Shown here one piece after another: positions 36,229-45,400 of a stretch of 64,000 bases of DNA. Every line of letters begins with the position of its first letter. Position 1 is the stretch's first letter. Both the position numbers and the translations under genes were made by a program. This DNA comes from Syntrophotalea carbinolica DSM 2380 (GTDB taxonomy: Bacteria > Desulfobacterota > Desulfuromonadia > Desulfuromonadales > Syntrophotaleaceae), in NCBI RefSeq assembly GCF_000012885.1, contig NC_007498.2, forward strand, positions 1,054,001 through 1,118,000. The letters are read 5' to 3'. Under the pieces are notes generated by a model. The model saw only the letters and a program-made list of their open reading frames with translations. It made no database searches and had not been told where the DNA came from.

Positions 36229-37663
36229 GTTGGTCCTTGGAAGGGGCGTTGTGAGAACTCCAGTCGGTGTGAAAGAACATGCCGCGCGGCCGGTCTGTCC
36301 GCTCATAGGTGTGGGCACCGAAGTAATCCCGCTGAGCCTGCAGCAGGTTGGCTGGCAACCGGGAACAGCGGTAACCGTCGAAGAAAGCCAGGGCGGATGA
36401 CAATCCGGGTAAAGGGATGCCCAGCTTCACTCCCAGAATCACCGCCTGCCGCCAGCCGGTATCGGTTTTACGCAACTGACCGGTGAAAAAAGGCGCCAGC
36501 AGCAGGTTTTCCAGCCCGCCATCGTCTCTATAGGCTGCAGCGATATCGTTGAGAAAAACGCTGCGGATGATGCAGCCGCCACGCCAGATAAGGGCGATAC
36601 CTTCAAAATCGAGATCCCAGTCAAAGGCCTTGGCGGCGTCTTTTAAGAGCATGAAGCCCTGGGCGTAAGAGATGATTTTTGCGGCGTACAAGGCATCGTG
36701 AACCGCCTGGATGGAGTGGTCGTCCGCCTTGCCCGCCGGTCGGGCATCCGTCGCCAGCCGATTCGAGGCCATCACCCGTTCCTCGCGGCGGGCCGACAGG
36801 TAGCGGGCGCATACGGCTTCGTTGATAGCGGTCAGGGGAGTGCCCAGTTTCAGGGCTTCGACACTTGTCCATCGGCCGGTGCCTTTCTGACCGGCGGTAT
36901 CCAAAATGCTGTCGATGAGCGGCAAGCCCTCGGCATCGCGCACGCTCAGGATGCGCGCGGTGATTTCGATCAGGTAGGAGTTGAGCGGACCGTGGTTCCA
37001 GCGATCGAACAATGCGGCCAGTCGATCCGCAGGCATTTCCAGACCGAACCGCAGCAGCTGATAGGCCTCGCCGATCAACTGCAGGTCGCCATATTCGATG
37101 CCGTTGTGCACCATCTTGACGAAATGGCCGGCACCGTCCGGACCGATCCAGCGGCAGCACGGCTGGTCCCCGACTCTGGCGGCGATGGCTTCGAGGATCG
37201 GGCGGATGTGGGGCCAGGCCAAGGCGTTGCCGCCCGGCATCAGGGATGGCCCGCGCCGGGCGCCTTCCTCGCCGCCGGAAATGCCGCAGCCGACAAACAG
37301 CAGGTTCCGTTCAGCCAGTGCGGCTACCCGCCGGCGGGTGTCGTCGGGATGGGAATTGCCGCCGTCGATAACGATATCGCCGGCGTCCAGATAGGGGTGT
37401 AACAGTTCAAGGGTATCGTCGACCGCCTGGCCCGCCTTGACCATCAACAGGATCACGCGTGGTCGCGACAGCGAAGCCGCCAGGTCTGCCGGGGAATAGC
37501 AGCCGACGAGGGTGTTGTCAGCCTCCGGGCCGGCAAGGAATTCTTCGGTTCTGGCGGTGGTGCGGTTATAGACCGCCACCCGATAACCGTGGTCCTGAAG
37601 GTTCAGGGCAAGGTTCTGCCCCATGACAGCCAGGCCGACAAGGCCGATATCCGCTTTGTTCAT
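36221..37663 (-). CDS. gnd: 6-phosphogluconate dehydrogenase (decarboxylating)
   Basis: A 480-residue homodimeric enzyme making ribulose 5-phosphate, CO2 and NADPH. It shows GLAVMGQNLALN (cofactor site), GCGISGGEEGARRGPSLMPGG (substrate signature), and GQKGTGRWT. The full-length form with C-terminal HTDWSSH-like tail is the long 6PGDH type. The ATG at 37663 has a GGGGA site. It is the first gene of gnd-zwf-pgl-Lin0512, a compact NADPH-producing operon. Confidence 0.95.
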   Translation of the reverse strand: MNKADIGLVGLAVMGQNLALNLQDHGYRVAVYNRTTARTEEFLAGPEADNTLVGCYSPADLAASLSRPRVILLMVKAGQAVDDTLELLHPYLDAGDIVIDGGNSHPDDTRRRVAALAERNLLFVGCGISGGEEGARRGPSLMPGGNALAWPHIRPILEAIAARVGDQPCCRWIGPDGAGHFVKMVHNGIEYGDLQLIGEAYQLLRFGLEMPADRLAALFDRWNHGPLNSYLIEITARILSVRDAEGLPLIDSILDTAGQKGTGRWTSVEALKLGTPLTAINEAVCARYLSARREERVMASNRLATDARPAGKADDHSIQAVHDALYAAKIISYAQGFMLLKDAAKAFDWDLDFEGIALIWRGGCIIRSVFLNDIAAAYRDDGGLENLLLAPFFTGQLRKTDTGWRQAVILGVKLGIPLPGLSSALAFFDGYRCSRLPANLLQAQRDYFGAHTYERTDRPRGMFFHTDWSSHNAPSKDQHD

Positions 37664-37828
37664 GTGGGCATTCCCCTGCGCTGGCGGGTTGGCATGATGA
37701 GCGTCATAAGTATTCATTATCACAGAAAACTTATTCAGGCAAAGGGTGACTGTCGGCACAGGGAAGAAAATCCTCGCGTCGATACGACGCCGCCGATGAA
37801 AGGACAACTCCGGTCTGTCCGTTCAGAA

Positions 37829-40800
37829 CTATTCCTGCAGTGCCAACTTGAAGCAGGTTTCCGAATGGATGAAAGATGGTACTTCTTGGGCGGGCATCGG
37901 TTTGGCGAAGTAGTACCCCTGCATGGCATGACAGCCGTGCAACAGCAAGAACGCAAGTTGCTGATGGTTTTCGACGCCCTCGGCAATAAGTTTCATCCCA
38001 AGGCTTTTGGCCATGGCGATGGTCGCTTTGATAATGGCCTTGTCGCCGTCGTCCGTATCGATATCGCGGACGAATTCCTGCGCGATTTTAATGCGGTCTA
38101 TGGGGAGTTTTTTCAGATAGCTCAACGAGGAATAGCCGGTACCGAAATCATCGATGGAAAACTGAACGCCGAGCTTCTTCAGTTCGGTAAGGGCCTCGAT
38201 GGCGGCTTCCATGTTTTCCAGAAAGACGCTTTCGGTAATTTCCAGTTCCAGCAGATGGGGGCTCAGGCCGGTTTCCCGCAGTATTTTTTTGATGTTTTTG
38301 GCCAGGTCGGGCTGGTGGAACTGTTTGGCGGAGAGGTTGACCGCAACGCACAGCGGCGACGCTTCGGTCTTTTGCCAGATGGCTCCCTGACGGCAGGCCT
38401 GCTGCAGGACCCACTCGCCCAGGGGATAGATGAGTCCGGTCTCCTCCGCCAGGGGAATAAAGCGAGCCGGTGAAATTGTGCCTTCCTCGGGGCTTTGCCA
38501 TCGCAGCAGGGCTTCCATGCCGGTGATTCTGACTTTTCCCAGATCGATTTGCGGCTGGTAGACGAGCTGCATTTCTCCTTCCTTCAGGGCACTTCGAAGG
38601 TTGATTTCCATGCGGTGACGTCGTTCCGCCTGTTCCGCCAGTTGCAGGGAGAAAAAGTGGTAACCGTTGCGACCGTTTTTCTTGGCCTCGTACATGGCGG
38701 TATCCGCGCGCTTGAGGAGGGTTTCGGGATCCTGACCGTCCTGCGGGTAAAGGGCGATACCGATGCTGGCGGTGGTATTGATATCGCATTCGCTCGTCGC
38801 GAAAGGTCTTTCGGTTAACAACGCCATAAATTTTTCCGTTGCGCTGGTGGTGTTCTGTATGTCGTCCAGGTCGGTCAGCAACAGCACGAATTCATCTCCG
38901 CCCCATCGGGCCAGAGTGTCGCAGGTGCGGCATTCGGTACGCAATCTTTCGGCTACGGATCGAATCAACAGGTCCCCTGTCGCATGGCCAAGGGTGTCGT
39001 TGATGTGCTTGAAGTTGTCCAGGTCCAGCAGCAGCACCGCGACGAATTTATTGAGTCGCCGGGCCTGTCCGAGAGCCAGTTCCATATGATCCTTAAGCAA
39101 GGTTCGGTTGGGAAGCCCTGTCAGACTGTCGAAGTACGCCAGTTTCTTGATCTGCAGTTCGGTTTTTCTTTTATCGGTAATGTCGATGGCCGATGCCAGG
39201 ATGGATAAGGGCCCTCCATTCTGGTCTTTAACCACCTGCGCCTGCAGTTCCACATCGAAACCGTTGCCGTTTTTTTGTTTTCCCCTCCCTTCGCCACGCC
39301 AGACTCCCCGGGCTTTGAGAATCTCCATAATTATCCGGGTTCTTTGCGGATCTTCCTGAAACTCCACGATGTTTTTGCCAAGTACCTCCTCCTCGCCAGC
39401 ATAGCCCCATAGGTCAAGGGCCGCCTGATTGGCATAGGTCAGCCGGCCCTGTAAATCGGCCATGAGCATAGGCGTCAGCGAAGCGTCGATGGACCATTTG
39501 GCCTGGTGAAATTGCTGCTGGGTTTTTTTGATTTCGGTCACATCCCGGGAGATGGTCAAAACTGCCGAGGGCTGGCCCTGGCTGTCTGTGGAGGCGACAT
39601 TGGCTGTCACCAGGAAACAGCGTTCTTCGTCGTTGATGTCGAAAAACAGGTTCTCGCTGCTATGGGCATGTCCGTCGCTGAAGGCTTTGATCGCATGACA
39701 CATCGGATCGCAAGGGGTCGGACTGCGGTGCAAAGCCGCGTAACATTTCTGTCCGACAAGGTTCTTTCCGAATAGTTGCTTTGCGATATCATTGGCCCAG
39801 AGGATGTTCAGATCCCTGTCTACCATGTGGATAGGATCGGCAATACTCTCCAGCATGGCTTTAAGGGTGCCCTCGCTCTGGCGCAATGCCTGAAGCGTTT
39901 TTTTATAACGCATGATCATCAGGGTAAGGGTGCAGCTGAGGCACAGAAAAACGCCGGCGATGAGCAGGGCGATAGTGACCTGCCGTTTGTGAGCCGAAAG
40001 TTCGGAAGACATATCGTTGAGGATAATGCTGTCCTGGGGCAGTTGGTGCCGATCGATGCCGAAATGTTGCAGAGCCCTGTCGTCGAACATGTAGAGATTG
40101 GGGCTTTGAGTGATGGGAAAGATATGGCGCGGTTCCTGTCCGTCCAGAATGCGCAGGGCCAGACGTGCCGCCTCCTGCCCCTGCCGTTTGCCGCTGACCA
40201 CATGACCTCCGACAACTCCCCCGTTGACCAGAAAATCCCAGGGCGCATAAACGGGGTATTTGCTGTTTCGGGTGATCAGGCGGTTGCTTTGCGCTGTGGT
40301 AAGAATGCATCCGCCGGCATCGCGAAAAAACAACAAATTCAATACGATGCTGTGAGGAGGCAGGTTTGCCAGGGCTTTTTCCAGATCCGGGGCGTTAAGG
40401 CCGTCGAGCATCAGGAAATCCACCCTGTCTCGAAAATAGGGCATGATCCTGCGGAACCTGGCCAGATTGGCCTGGCCGGAGGGGGTGATGTCCGTTATGA
40501 CGGCGACTGTGCGGGTCTGCGGATGCAGGCGCAGCGCGATGGCCAGGGTTCCTTCCAGGTCGACATTTTCCGCCACTCCGGTGATGTCCTGGTGGTCGGC
40601 GATGCGTGCAGTGTCAAAATCGTTGATACCGCAGAAAACCACCGGCACGCCGGGAAACAACTCCTGCCGGTAAGCCATGAGAAAATCGAGGGCATTATCA
40701 TCCGAACACAAAATAATGTCGAAAATTTTTCCGGCGTATTTTTTGGAAAGGAATTGTTTCAGGCGCTCGAAAATCTGTTCGGGCGGATGGCGTTTGGTGT

Positions 40801-41020
40801 CCAGGTTTTCCACAAAAAGTTCCGCTTCGGGAACCTCTTTTTTGAGGATTTCCTCCATCCCCGCCTTGATGCTGTCGGTCCAGGCATAACCGCGGTGGTA
40901 GGAATGCAGTATCAGGATGTTGCTTGCGGCGCAAGGGATCGCAAGCAAGCATAAGGCCGCCAGGGCGAAGGCAACCCTCATGGGAAAATGTCGGAAGTGA
41001 AATTTTATGTCTATGATCAT
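37829..41020 (-). CDS. Sensor c-di-GMP protein: periplasmic ABC-type domain, PAS x2, GGDEF, EAL
   Basis: A 1063-residue membrane signalling protein. After a signal/anchor (VAFALAALCLLAIPCAA) comes an about 300-residue periplasmic ABC substrate-binding-like sensor (ILILHSYHRGYAWTDSI), a transmembrane helix (IALLIAGVFLCLSCTLTLMI), two PAS domains (SIADPIHMVDRD; TPMLMADLQGRLTYANQAAL), a GGDEF domain with intact GGDEF, and an EAL domain with EALLRW and DDFGTGYSSL. Both catalytic signatures look intact, so it could make and break c-di-GMP. The sensor is homologous to that at 22128-23873. An internal ATG at 40981 also fits the signal peptide; neither start has a clear ribosome site. Confidence 0.87.
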   Translation of the reverse strand: MIIDIKFHFRHFPMRVAFALAALCLLAIPCAASNILILHSYHRGYAWTDSIKAGMEEILKKEVPEAELFVENLDTKRHPPEQIFERLKQFLSKKYAGKIFDIILCSDDNALDFLMAYRQELFPGVPVVFCGINDFDTARIADHQDITGVAENVDLEGTLAIALRLHPQTRTVAVITDITPSGQANLARFRRIMPYFRDRVDFLMLDGLNAPDLEKALANLPPHSIVLNLLFFRDAGGCILTTAQSNRLITRNSKYPVYAPWDFLVNGGVVGGHVVSGKRQGQEAARLALRILDGQEPRHIFPITQSPNLYMFDDRALQHFGIDRHQLPQDSIILNDMSSELSAHKRQVTIALLIAGVFLCLSCTLTLMIMRYKKTLQALRQSEGTLKAMLESIADPIHMVDRDLNILWANDIAKQLFGKNLVGQKCYAALHRSPTPCDPMCHAIKAFSDGHAHSSENLFFDINDEERCFLVTANVASTDSQGQPSAVLTISRDVTEIKKTQQQFHQAKWSIDASLTPMLMADLQGRLTYANQAALDLWGYAGEEEVLGKNIVEFQEDPQRTRIIMEILKARGVWRGEGRGKQKNGNGFDVELQAQVVKDQNGGPLSILASAIDITDKRKTELQIKKLAYFDSLTGLPNRTLLKDHMELALGQARRLNKFVAVLLLDLDNFKHINDTLGHATGDLLIRSVAERLRTECRTCDTLARWGGDEFVLLLTDLDDIQNTTSATEKFMALLTERPFATSECDINTTASIGIALYPQDGQDPETLLKRADTAMYEAKKNGRNGYHFFSLQLAEQAERRHRMEINLRSALKEGEMQLVYQPQIDLGKVRITGMEALLRWQSPEEGTISPARFIPLAEETGLIYPLGEWVLQQACRQGAIWQKTEASPLCVAVNLSAKQFHQPDLAKNIKKILRETGLSPHLLELEITESVFLENMEAAIEALTELKKLGVQFSIDDFGTGYSSLSYLKKLPIDRIKIAQEFVRDIDTDDGDKAIIKATIAMAKSLGMKLIAEGVENHQQLAFLLLHGCHAMQGYYFAKPMPAQEVPSFIHSETCFKLALQE

Positions 41021-41222
41021 TGTTTTATGTTAGTTCACATATTCTAACATGCAACAATGTTTTCTATTTAAACCGTTCATCGAATCGATGGCGGTGCCGG
41101 CGAACCGGTATTGTACGGCAATGCAGTTAGCCGCAGGGGGGTCGAGATTGGGGACATCCCCGGTCGCTGCCCGGGATCTACCCGACTCTTTTGCAGAGGA
41201 ACGGCACGGCGACACCTGCGCT

Positions 41223-41873
41223 TCAGAGCAAACGACCGTCTTCCATGCGGATGATGGTGCTGCGCAGCCTTTCCGGTTGATCCGGGGAGTGGGTGGCCTG
41301 GATGATGGTCATGCCCTGGTCGACCAGGGTCGGCAGCAGTTGATCAAAGGCATCGATGCTGGCCCGGTCCATGTTGGAGGTCGGTTCGTCCAGTAGCAGC
41401 AGGCGGGGGCGCAGTACCAGTGCGCGGGCGATGGCTACACGCTGTTGTTCGCCGCCGGACAGCTCCCGGGCGTTACGCCGGCCGAAGCCGTCAAGGCCGA
41501 CGATTTCAAGCGCTTCATGAACCAACTGGTGTTGTTCCTTAGCGTGTATGCCGCGCAGTTTCAGACCGTAGGCGATGTTGTGGCGCACCGAACGGCTGAA
41601 CAGGTAGGGGGACTGGTGCACCAGGGTGATATTCAGGCGCATCTGCTGAAGATCGTGTTTTTTCCAGACAACCTTCTGGCCCTCGAATATCATCTGGCCG
41701 CAGGTCGGTTTGAGCAGCAGGGCGATGATCTGCAGCAGGGTGCTTTTGCCGCAACCGTTGGATCCGACCAGGGAATAGATCTTCTGTGGTTCGAACTCGA
41801 GTTCTTCGAGCTGTAAAGCCACATGGTTGTTGTAACGCATTTCGATGGAGTTTAACGATAAAAAGGGCGTCAC
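41223..41873 (-). CDS. tupC: Tungstate-type ABC transporter ATPase
   Basis: A 216-residue ABC ATPase: Walker A GSNGCGKST, signature LSGGEQQRVAIARAL, Walker B LLLLDEPTS. It lacks the C-terminal regulatory domain of ModC, which favours the TupC type. It starts with GTG three bases after the permease stop, with AGAGG in place. The substrate call depends on the partner permease and the nearby molybdenum storage gene. Confidence 0.75.
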   Translation of the reverse strand: MTPFLSLNSIEMRYNNHVALQLEELEFEPQKIYSLVGSNGCGKSTLLQIIALLLKPTCGQMIFEGQKVVWKKHDLQQMRLNITLVHQSPYLFSRSVRHNIAYGLKLRGIHAKEQHQLVHEALEIVGLDGFGRRNARELSGGEQQRVAIARALVLRPRLLLLDEPTSNMDRASIDAFDQLLPTLVDQGMTIIQATHSPDQPERLRSTIIRMEDGRLL

Positions 41874-41876
41874 GGC

Positions 41877-42563
41877 TTACCTCTGTTGCAAGAAGTTCAA
41901 AAACATGTTGATCAGCAACGCAACCGACAGCAGGAAGATGCCGAGGGCCAGGCCGAAGGCGAACTCCCCTTTGCTGGTTTCCAGGGCGATGGCGGTGGTC
42001 ATGGTGCGGGTGACACCGCGGATGTTGCCGCCGAGCATCATGGCGACGCCGACTTCGGCGATAATCCGTCCGAAACCGGCAATGATGGCGGCGACGACCC
42101 CGAAACGGATCTCCTGCAGCAGGACCATGGTGCCGCGGGTGGTGCTGGCGCCAAGGGTCAGGGCGGTCGGCATGATGCGGCTGTCCGAGGCGCTCAGGGC
42201 GCCGAGGGTATAGTTGGCGATGATCGGTGTGGCCAGGATGATCTGGCCGATGATCATGGCGGTAGGCGTGAACAGCAGGCCGAATCGCCCCAATGGCCCC
42301 ATGCGGCTCAAAAATGCGTACACCACCAGGCCGACCACCACCGTGGGCAGGGCCATGAGGGTGTTGAGCAATGTGATCACGATGCGGCGTCCCGGAAAGC
42401 GCCCCAGGCCGATGGCAACTCCCGCCGGCACGCCGGCAATGGTGGCGAAGACGATGGCGATGGTCGAAACGTACAGGGAGGTCCAGACCGTGATGTAGAC
42501 TTCCGGGTTGAATGAAAAGATCAACGCCAGTGCGGTTTTAAGGGAATCGAACAAAAAGTCCAC
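41877..42563 (-). CDS. tupB: Tungstate-type ABC transporter permease
   Basis: A 228-residue inner-membrane permease with about five helices and the binding-protein-dependent EAA-like loop (IIAEVGVAMMLGGNIRGVTRTMTTAIALE), which closely follows the TupB pattern (GLGRFPGRR, LPTVVVGLVVY). It probably imports tungstate with the ATPase downstream. The binding protein TupA is not in the window. The GTG at 42563 has a GGAG site. Molybdate or another oxyanion is a less likely alternative. Confidence 0.75.
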   Translation of the reverse strand: MDFLFDSLKTALALIFSFNPEVYITVWTSLYVSTIAIVFATIAGVPAGVAIGLGRFPGRRIVITLLNTLMALPTVVVGLVVYAFLSRMGPLGRFGLLFTPTAMIIGQIILATPIIANYTLGALSASDSRIMPTALTLGASTTRGTMVLLQEIRFGVVAAIIAGFGRIIAEVGVAMMLGGNIRGVTRTMTTAIALETSKGEFAFGLALGIFLLSVALLINMFLNFLQQR

Positions 42564-42877
42564 AGCATACTCCGTGTGACATGGGATTTGCGGCGGTCAG
42601 AGAGAAGCTTCCGGGCAAACCATGTCCGCTCTGTGATTTTATCAAAACGATACCGATGCTCCGGTTGATGTAACAACCCGGAGGGTTGCAGAGTATATAA
42701 CGATTTTAGGATGGTTGAAAAGGGCCATAATATCCTCTTGCGGTATACGTGCTGAAAAGCTCCTTCCGGGACATTTCGGTGAGCGGTTAAATCCGTTTTC
42801 AAACACGGGTTCGGCAGGTAAACTCTAACAATGGTGATAATGTTTGACAAAGGGATATCTTCATCGGAGGTGCAGGC

Positions 42878-43663
42878 ATGTTGGGAGCTCTGGCAGGCGA
42901 CATGATCGGCTCGCGGTTTGAGTGGCACAATATCAAGACCAAGGCGTTTGAGCTGTTTACCAACGGGGCGCGGTTTACCGACGATACGGTGCTGACGGTG
43001 GCGCAGGCCGATGCTTTGCTGACGGGTGAATCTTTTCGTACGAAACTCAAAGAATACTACCGACTCTACCCCCATGCCGGTTACGGCGGGCGTTTCCATC
43101 AGTGGGCCGGCAGTGATTGTCAAGAACCGTACTATTCCTTCGGGAACGGTTCCGGCATGCGTGTCAGCCCGGTCGGCTGGTATTTCAACGATCTGTCCAC
43201 GGTTCTCAGCGAGGCGCATCGCAGCGCCGCCGTGACGCACAACCACCCCGAAGGCATCAAGGGGGCCCAGGCGGTGGCATCCGCCATCTTTTTGGCCCGC
43301 AGCGGGGAGAATAAGGCCGCTATCCGGGAGTTTGTCGCTACCCGTTTTGGGTACGATTTTTCCTGGAGTCTTGACGATATCCGGCCCTGGTATCGTTTCG
43401 ATGTAACCTGCCAGGGTTCGGTGCCCCAGGCTCTTCAGGCTTTTTTTGAATCCGATGGTTTCGAAGATGCCGTCCGCAATGCCGTGTCCATCGGTGGCGA
43501 TAGCGATACCATCGCCTGCATGGCCGGGGCTGTGGCCGAAGCCTTCTATGGGGAGGTGCCGGATGAGATCGCCCGGGAGGTGTTCAAGCGTCTTGATGAA
43601 AAACTGGCAGGGGTGACGCGGCGCTTTCTCGAGGTTGTCGGGCGCAGTCACACATGTTCTTAG
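42878..43663 (+). CDS. ADP-ribosylglycohydrolase family protein
   Basis: A 261-residue enzyme of the DraG/ARH family, which removes ADP-ribose from proteins or small molecules using two divalent metal ions. Metal-binding motifs are visible: GALAGDMIGSRFEW, FTDDTVLTVAQADALL, and near the C-terminus SIGGDSDTIACMAGAVAEAFYG. GGAGG precedes the ATG. It is divergent from tupB and alone. No matching ADP-ribosyltransferase is in the window. Confidence 0.9.
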   Translation: MLGALAGDMIGSRFEWHNIKTKAFELFTNGARFTDDTVLTVAQADALLTGESFRTKLKEYYRLYPHAGYGGRFHQWAGSDCQEPYYSFGNGSGMRVSPVGWYFNDLSTVLSEAHRSAAVTHNHPEGIKGAQAVASAIFLARSGENKAAIREFVATRFGYDFSWSLDDIRPWYRFDVTCQGSVPQALQAFFESDGFEDAVRNAVSIGGDSDTIACMAGAVAEAFYGEVPDEIAREVFKRLDEKLAGVTRRFLEVVGRSHTCS

Positions 43664-43762
43664 TCACAAGACCATTACCCGTAGCGGTTGCCCGGGAAAT
43701 TATAAATAAAACCATTCTCGCGACCGCGCCCTTCGGACGCTCAAGTCACAAAGCCGCTAAAA

Positions 43763-43780
43763 AAAAGCGGGTTTGCTTTT
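43763..43780. terminator. Short bidirectional terminator
   Basis: AAAAGC (43763-43768) pairs with GCTTTT (43775-43780) around GGGTTT, with A and T runs on either side. It lies between the convergent glycohydrolase and small-protein genes. Confidence 0.45.
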
Positions 43781-43794
43781 AGGTATGTCCTTCG

Positions 43795-44007
43795 TCAGAC
43801 TTCGACTTCTTCTTCATGCTTCGGGCCGCGTGGCAGCATCACCAGTTCGGCACCGGCGGCTTCGGCGATAAATTTCAGTTCGCTCATGCGCAGGTGGTGT
43901 CCCTGGATTTTCATGTCCACGCCCAGCAGACCGATGAGTTGGTAACGCGGCGTTTTGGAGCCGTCTACATACTTTTCTCTTTCTCTGTAAAAAATTTTGC
44001 CTGCCAT
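43795..44007 (-). CDS. Small conserved protein of unknown function, paralogue A
   Basis: A 70-residue basic protein starting MAGKIFYRERE and containing DGSKTPRYQ, a His pair, LRMSELKFIAEAAGAELV and LPRGPKH, then an acidic tail EEEVEV. It is about half identical to the 64-residue protein at 44157-44351. Both have strong AAAGGAGG sites, own terminators, and lie just downstream of the molybdenum-storage homologue. No membrane segment or known domain. I do not recognise the family. Confidence 0.75.
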   Translation of the reverse strand: MAGKIFYREREKYVDGSKTPRYQLIGLLGVDMKIQGHHLRMSELKFIAEAAGAELVMLPRGPKHEEEVEV

Positions 44008-44099
44008 GGTGTATCCTCCTTTCCGGGCGGCGAATCCGCCCTTGAAAAATGGGTATATAAGAACGATACATCCTGTCGGAAATAACGCAAGCTCGACTT

Positions 44100-44128
44100 A
44101 AAAAAGGTCGCCACGGCTGTGGCGACCT
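44100..44128 (-). terminator. Intrinsic terminator of small paralogue B
   Basis: A 10-bp perfect stem AGGTCGCCAC (44105-44114) with GTGGCGACCT (44119-44128), GGCT loop; on the minus strand it is followed by a run of T. Confidence 0.8.
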
Positions 44129-44156
44129 CATATTGAAAGCATTGAATGCGGTAGTG

Positions 44157-44351
44157 TTAATGTTTCGGTCCACGTTTCAGGGCGACCAACTCTGCGCCAA
44201 GCTCTTCGGCCAGCTGCTTCAGTTCGCTCATGCGCATGTGCTTGCTGTAGACCTTAAGGTTGACATCCGACACGGCACCGACGATGTAACGCGGAGTTTT
44301 GGAGCCGTCTACCATTTTTTTACGTTCGCGGTAAAAAATTTTACCTCCCAT
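44157..44351 (-). CDS. Small conserved protein of unknown function, paralogue B
   Basis: A 64-residue protein (MGGKIFYRERKKMVDGSK.., MRMSELKQLAEELGAELV, ALKRGPKH at the end). It aligns over its whole length with paralogue A, lacking only the acidic tail. Conserved features are the KIFYRER start, DGSKTPRY, a His before the helix R-M-S-E-L-K, and a terminal GPKH. A well-placed AAAGGAGG supports the start. It sits between the molybdenum-storage homologue and paralogue A. Function unknown. Confidence 0.75.
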   Translation of the reverse strand: MGGKIFYRERKKMVDGSKTPRYIVGAVSDVNLKVYSKHMRMSELKQLAEELGAELVALKRGPKH

Positions 44352-44441
44352 GGTGTCCTCCTTTCGGTGTACCGCTCTTGGATAGCGGTAGATACATTCA
44401 CACTTATATTATATCACCATGCGCAGGCAGTGATGCAACTC

Positions 44442-45248
44442 TCAGGCGCGAATCAGGGTCCCGACCGCTTCGCCGCGCAACGCTTTGGCGATATTGCCGC
44501 GCTTATGGCCGTTGATGATGCGAACCTGTTTGAGGCTGGAGGCGTCTTTAAGCAGATACAGCAGCTTGCGTTCCAGCACCATGTCTTCCATATCCATGGC
44601 CAGCAGCTCGTCTACCGTGGTCTCGGGGATCAGTGTGGCGTCGGGATTGACGAAAGGGTTTTCCGTAAACATGCCATCGACGTTCTTGACCAGAATGCAG
44701 CTGGCGGCCCCCAGTACTTCCGCCATCAAAAAGGCGCCTGTATCTGTACGGTGAGGAGGGATCAGGCCGGTGCCTGGCGGGTGTTCAAACAGCCCGTAGG
44801 GGGGCGTACCGTGGGTGACGGGTAAAAACCCGAGTTTGAGCATCATGGGCAGATCGAGCAGGTCTTCACCTTTGATACGGGTGCCGCCCCAGGGGGAAAG
44901 GAGCAGGGCCATCATCTCCGCGTTCTGTTCGCTGATTTTGCCGGCCAGTTCGGCCAGTACCCCGGTGGGCATGCCCAGGTCGATACCGATGTCGAGGATG
45001 TGCCGTACCCGCACCCCGCCGCCGGTGACGATCAGCAGCTTGTGATCTTTGGACGCTTCGCCGATTTCCTTCACCAGGGGGATGACCACCTCGCGCCCGT
45101 AATCCATGGTGCCGTGGCCCCCGATCTTGATCACATGCAGGTCGGGAATCAGGCGCATCGGTTTGATGTGCGCATGGGATCTCATCAGTCCCTTGCGTAC
45201 CAGGGATTCGCCCTTGAGTTTGTTTTCCAGTTCGTGACGGTCTCCCAT
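44442..45248 (-). CDS. Molybdenum storage protein subunit homologue (amino-acid-kinase fold)
   Basis: A 268-residue protein of the amino acid kinase superfamily, closest in pattern to MosA/MosB of Azotobacter molybdenum storage protein. Shared features are RLIPDLHVIKIGGHGTMDYGR, HKLLIVTGGGVRVRH, the LGMPTGVLAELAG segment, IPPHRTDTGAFLMAE, and the end VRIINGHKRGNIAKAL..VGT. In MoSto an alpha/beta hexamer stores polyoxomolybdate or tungstate clusters using ATP. Only one subunit gene occurs here, so a homo-oligomer is likely. Nearby tungstate uptake genes support a metal-oxyanion role. UMP-kinase-like activity is the main alternative. Confidence 0.78.
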   Translation of the reverse strand: MGDRHELENKLKGESLVRKGLMRSHAHIKPMRLIPDLHVIKIGGHGTMDYGREVVIPLVKEIGEASKDHKLLIVTGGGVRVRHILDIGIDLGMPTGVLAELAGKISEQNAEMMALLLSPWGGTRIKGEDLLDLPMMLKLGFLPVTHGTPPYGLFEHPPGTGLIPPHRTDTGAFLMAEVLGAASCILVKNVDGMFTENPFVNPDATLIPETTVDELLAMDMEDMVLERKLLYLLKDASSLKQVRIINGHKRGNIAKALRGEAVGTLIRA

Positions 45249-45400
45249 AGTCGGCCTCCCGATTCGTCAGAGTGCTGTTTTTCAAACTTCGCTCTTTTCA
45301 GCTTATCAGATGCAGGGCAGGGCGCTACCGTGCACAAAAAAAGGAGACATCCGTTTGCGGGTGCCTCCGACTATGCGAGATTTTCTCCTGCGGGAGTGGG

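Noticed and set aside
39776-40954. 392-codon plus-strand open frame
   Set aside because: Antisense to the sensor GGDEF-EAL gene, no domain or ribosome site.
42564-42877. Molybdenum/tungsten cofactor riboswitch upstream of tupB
   Set aside because: I looked for the conserved stems and could not match them; only short inverted pieces are present.
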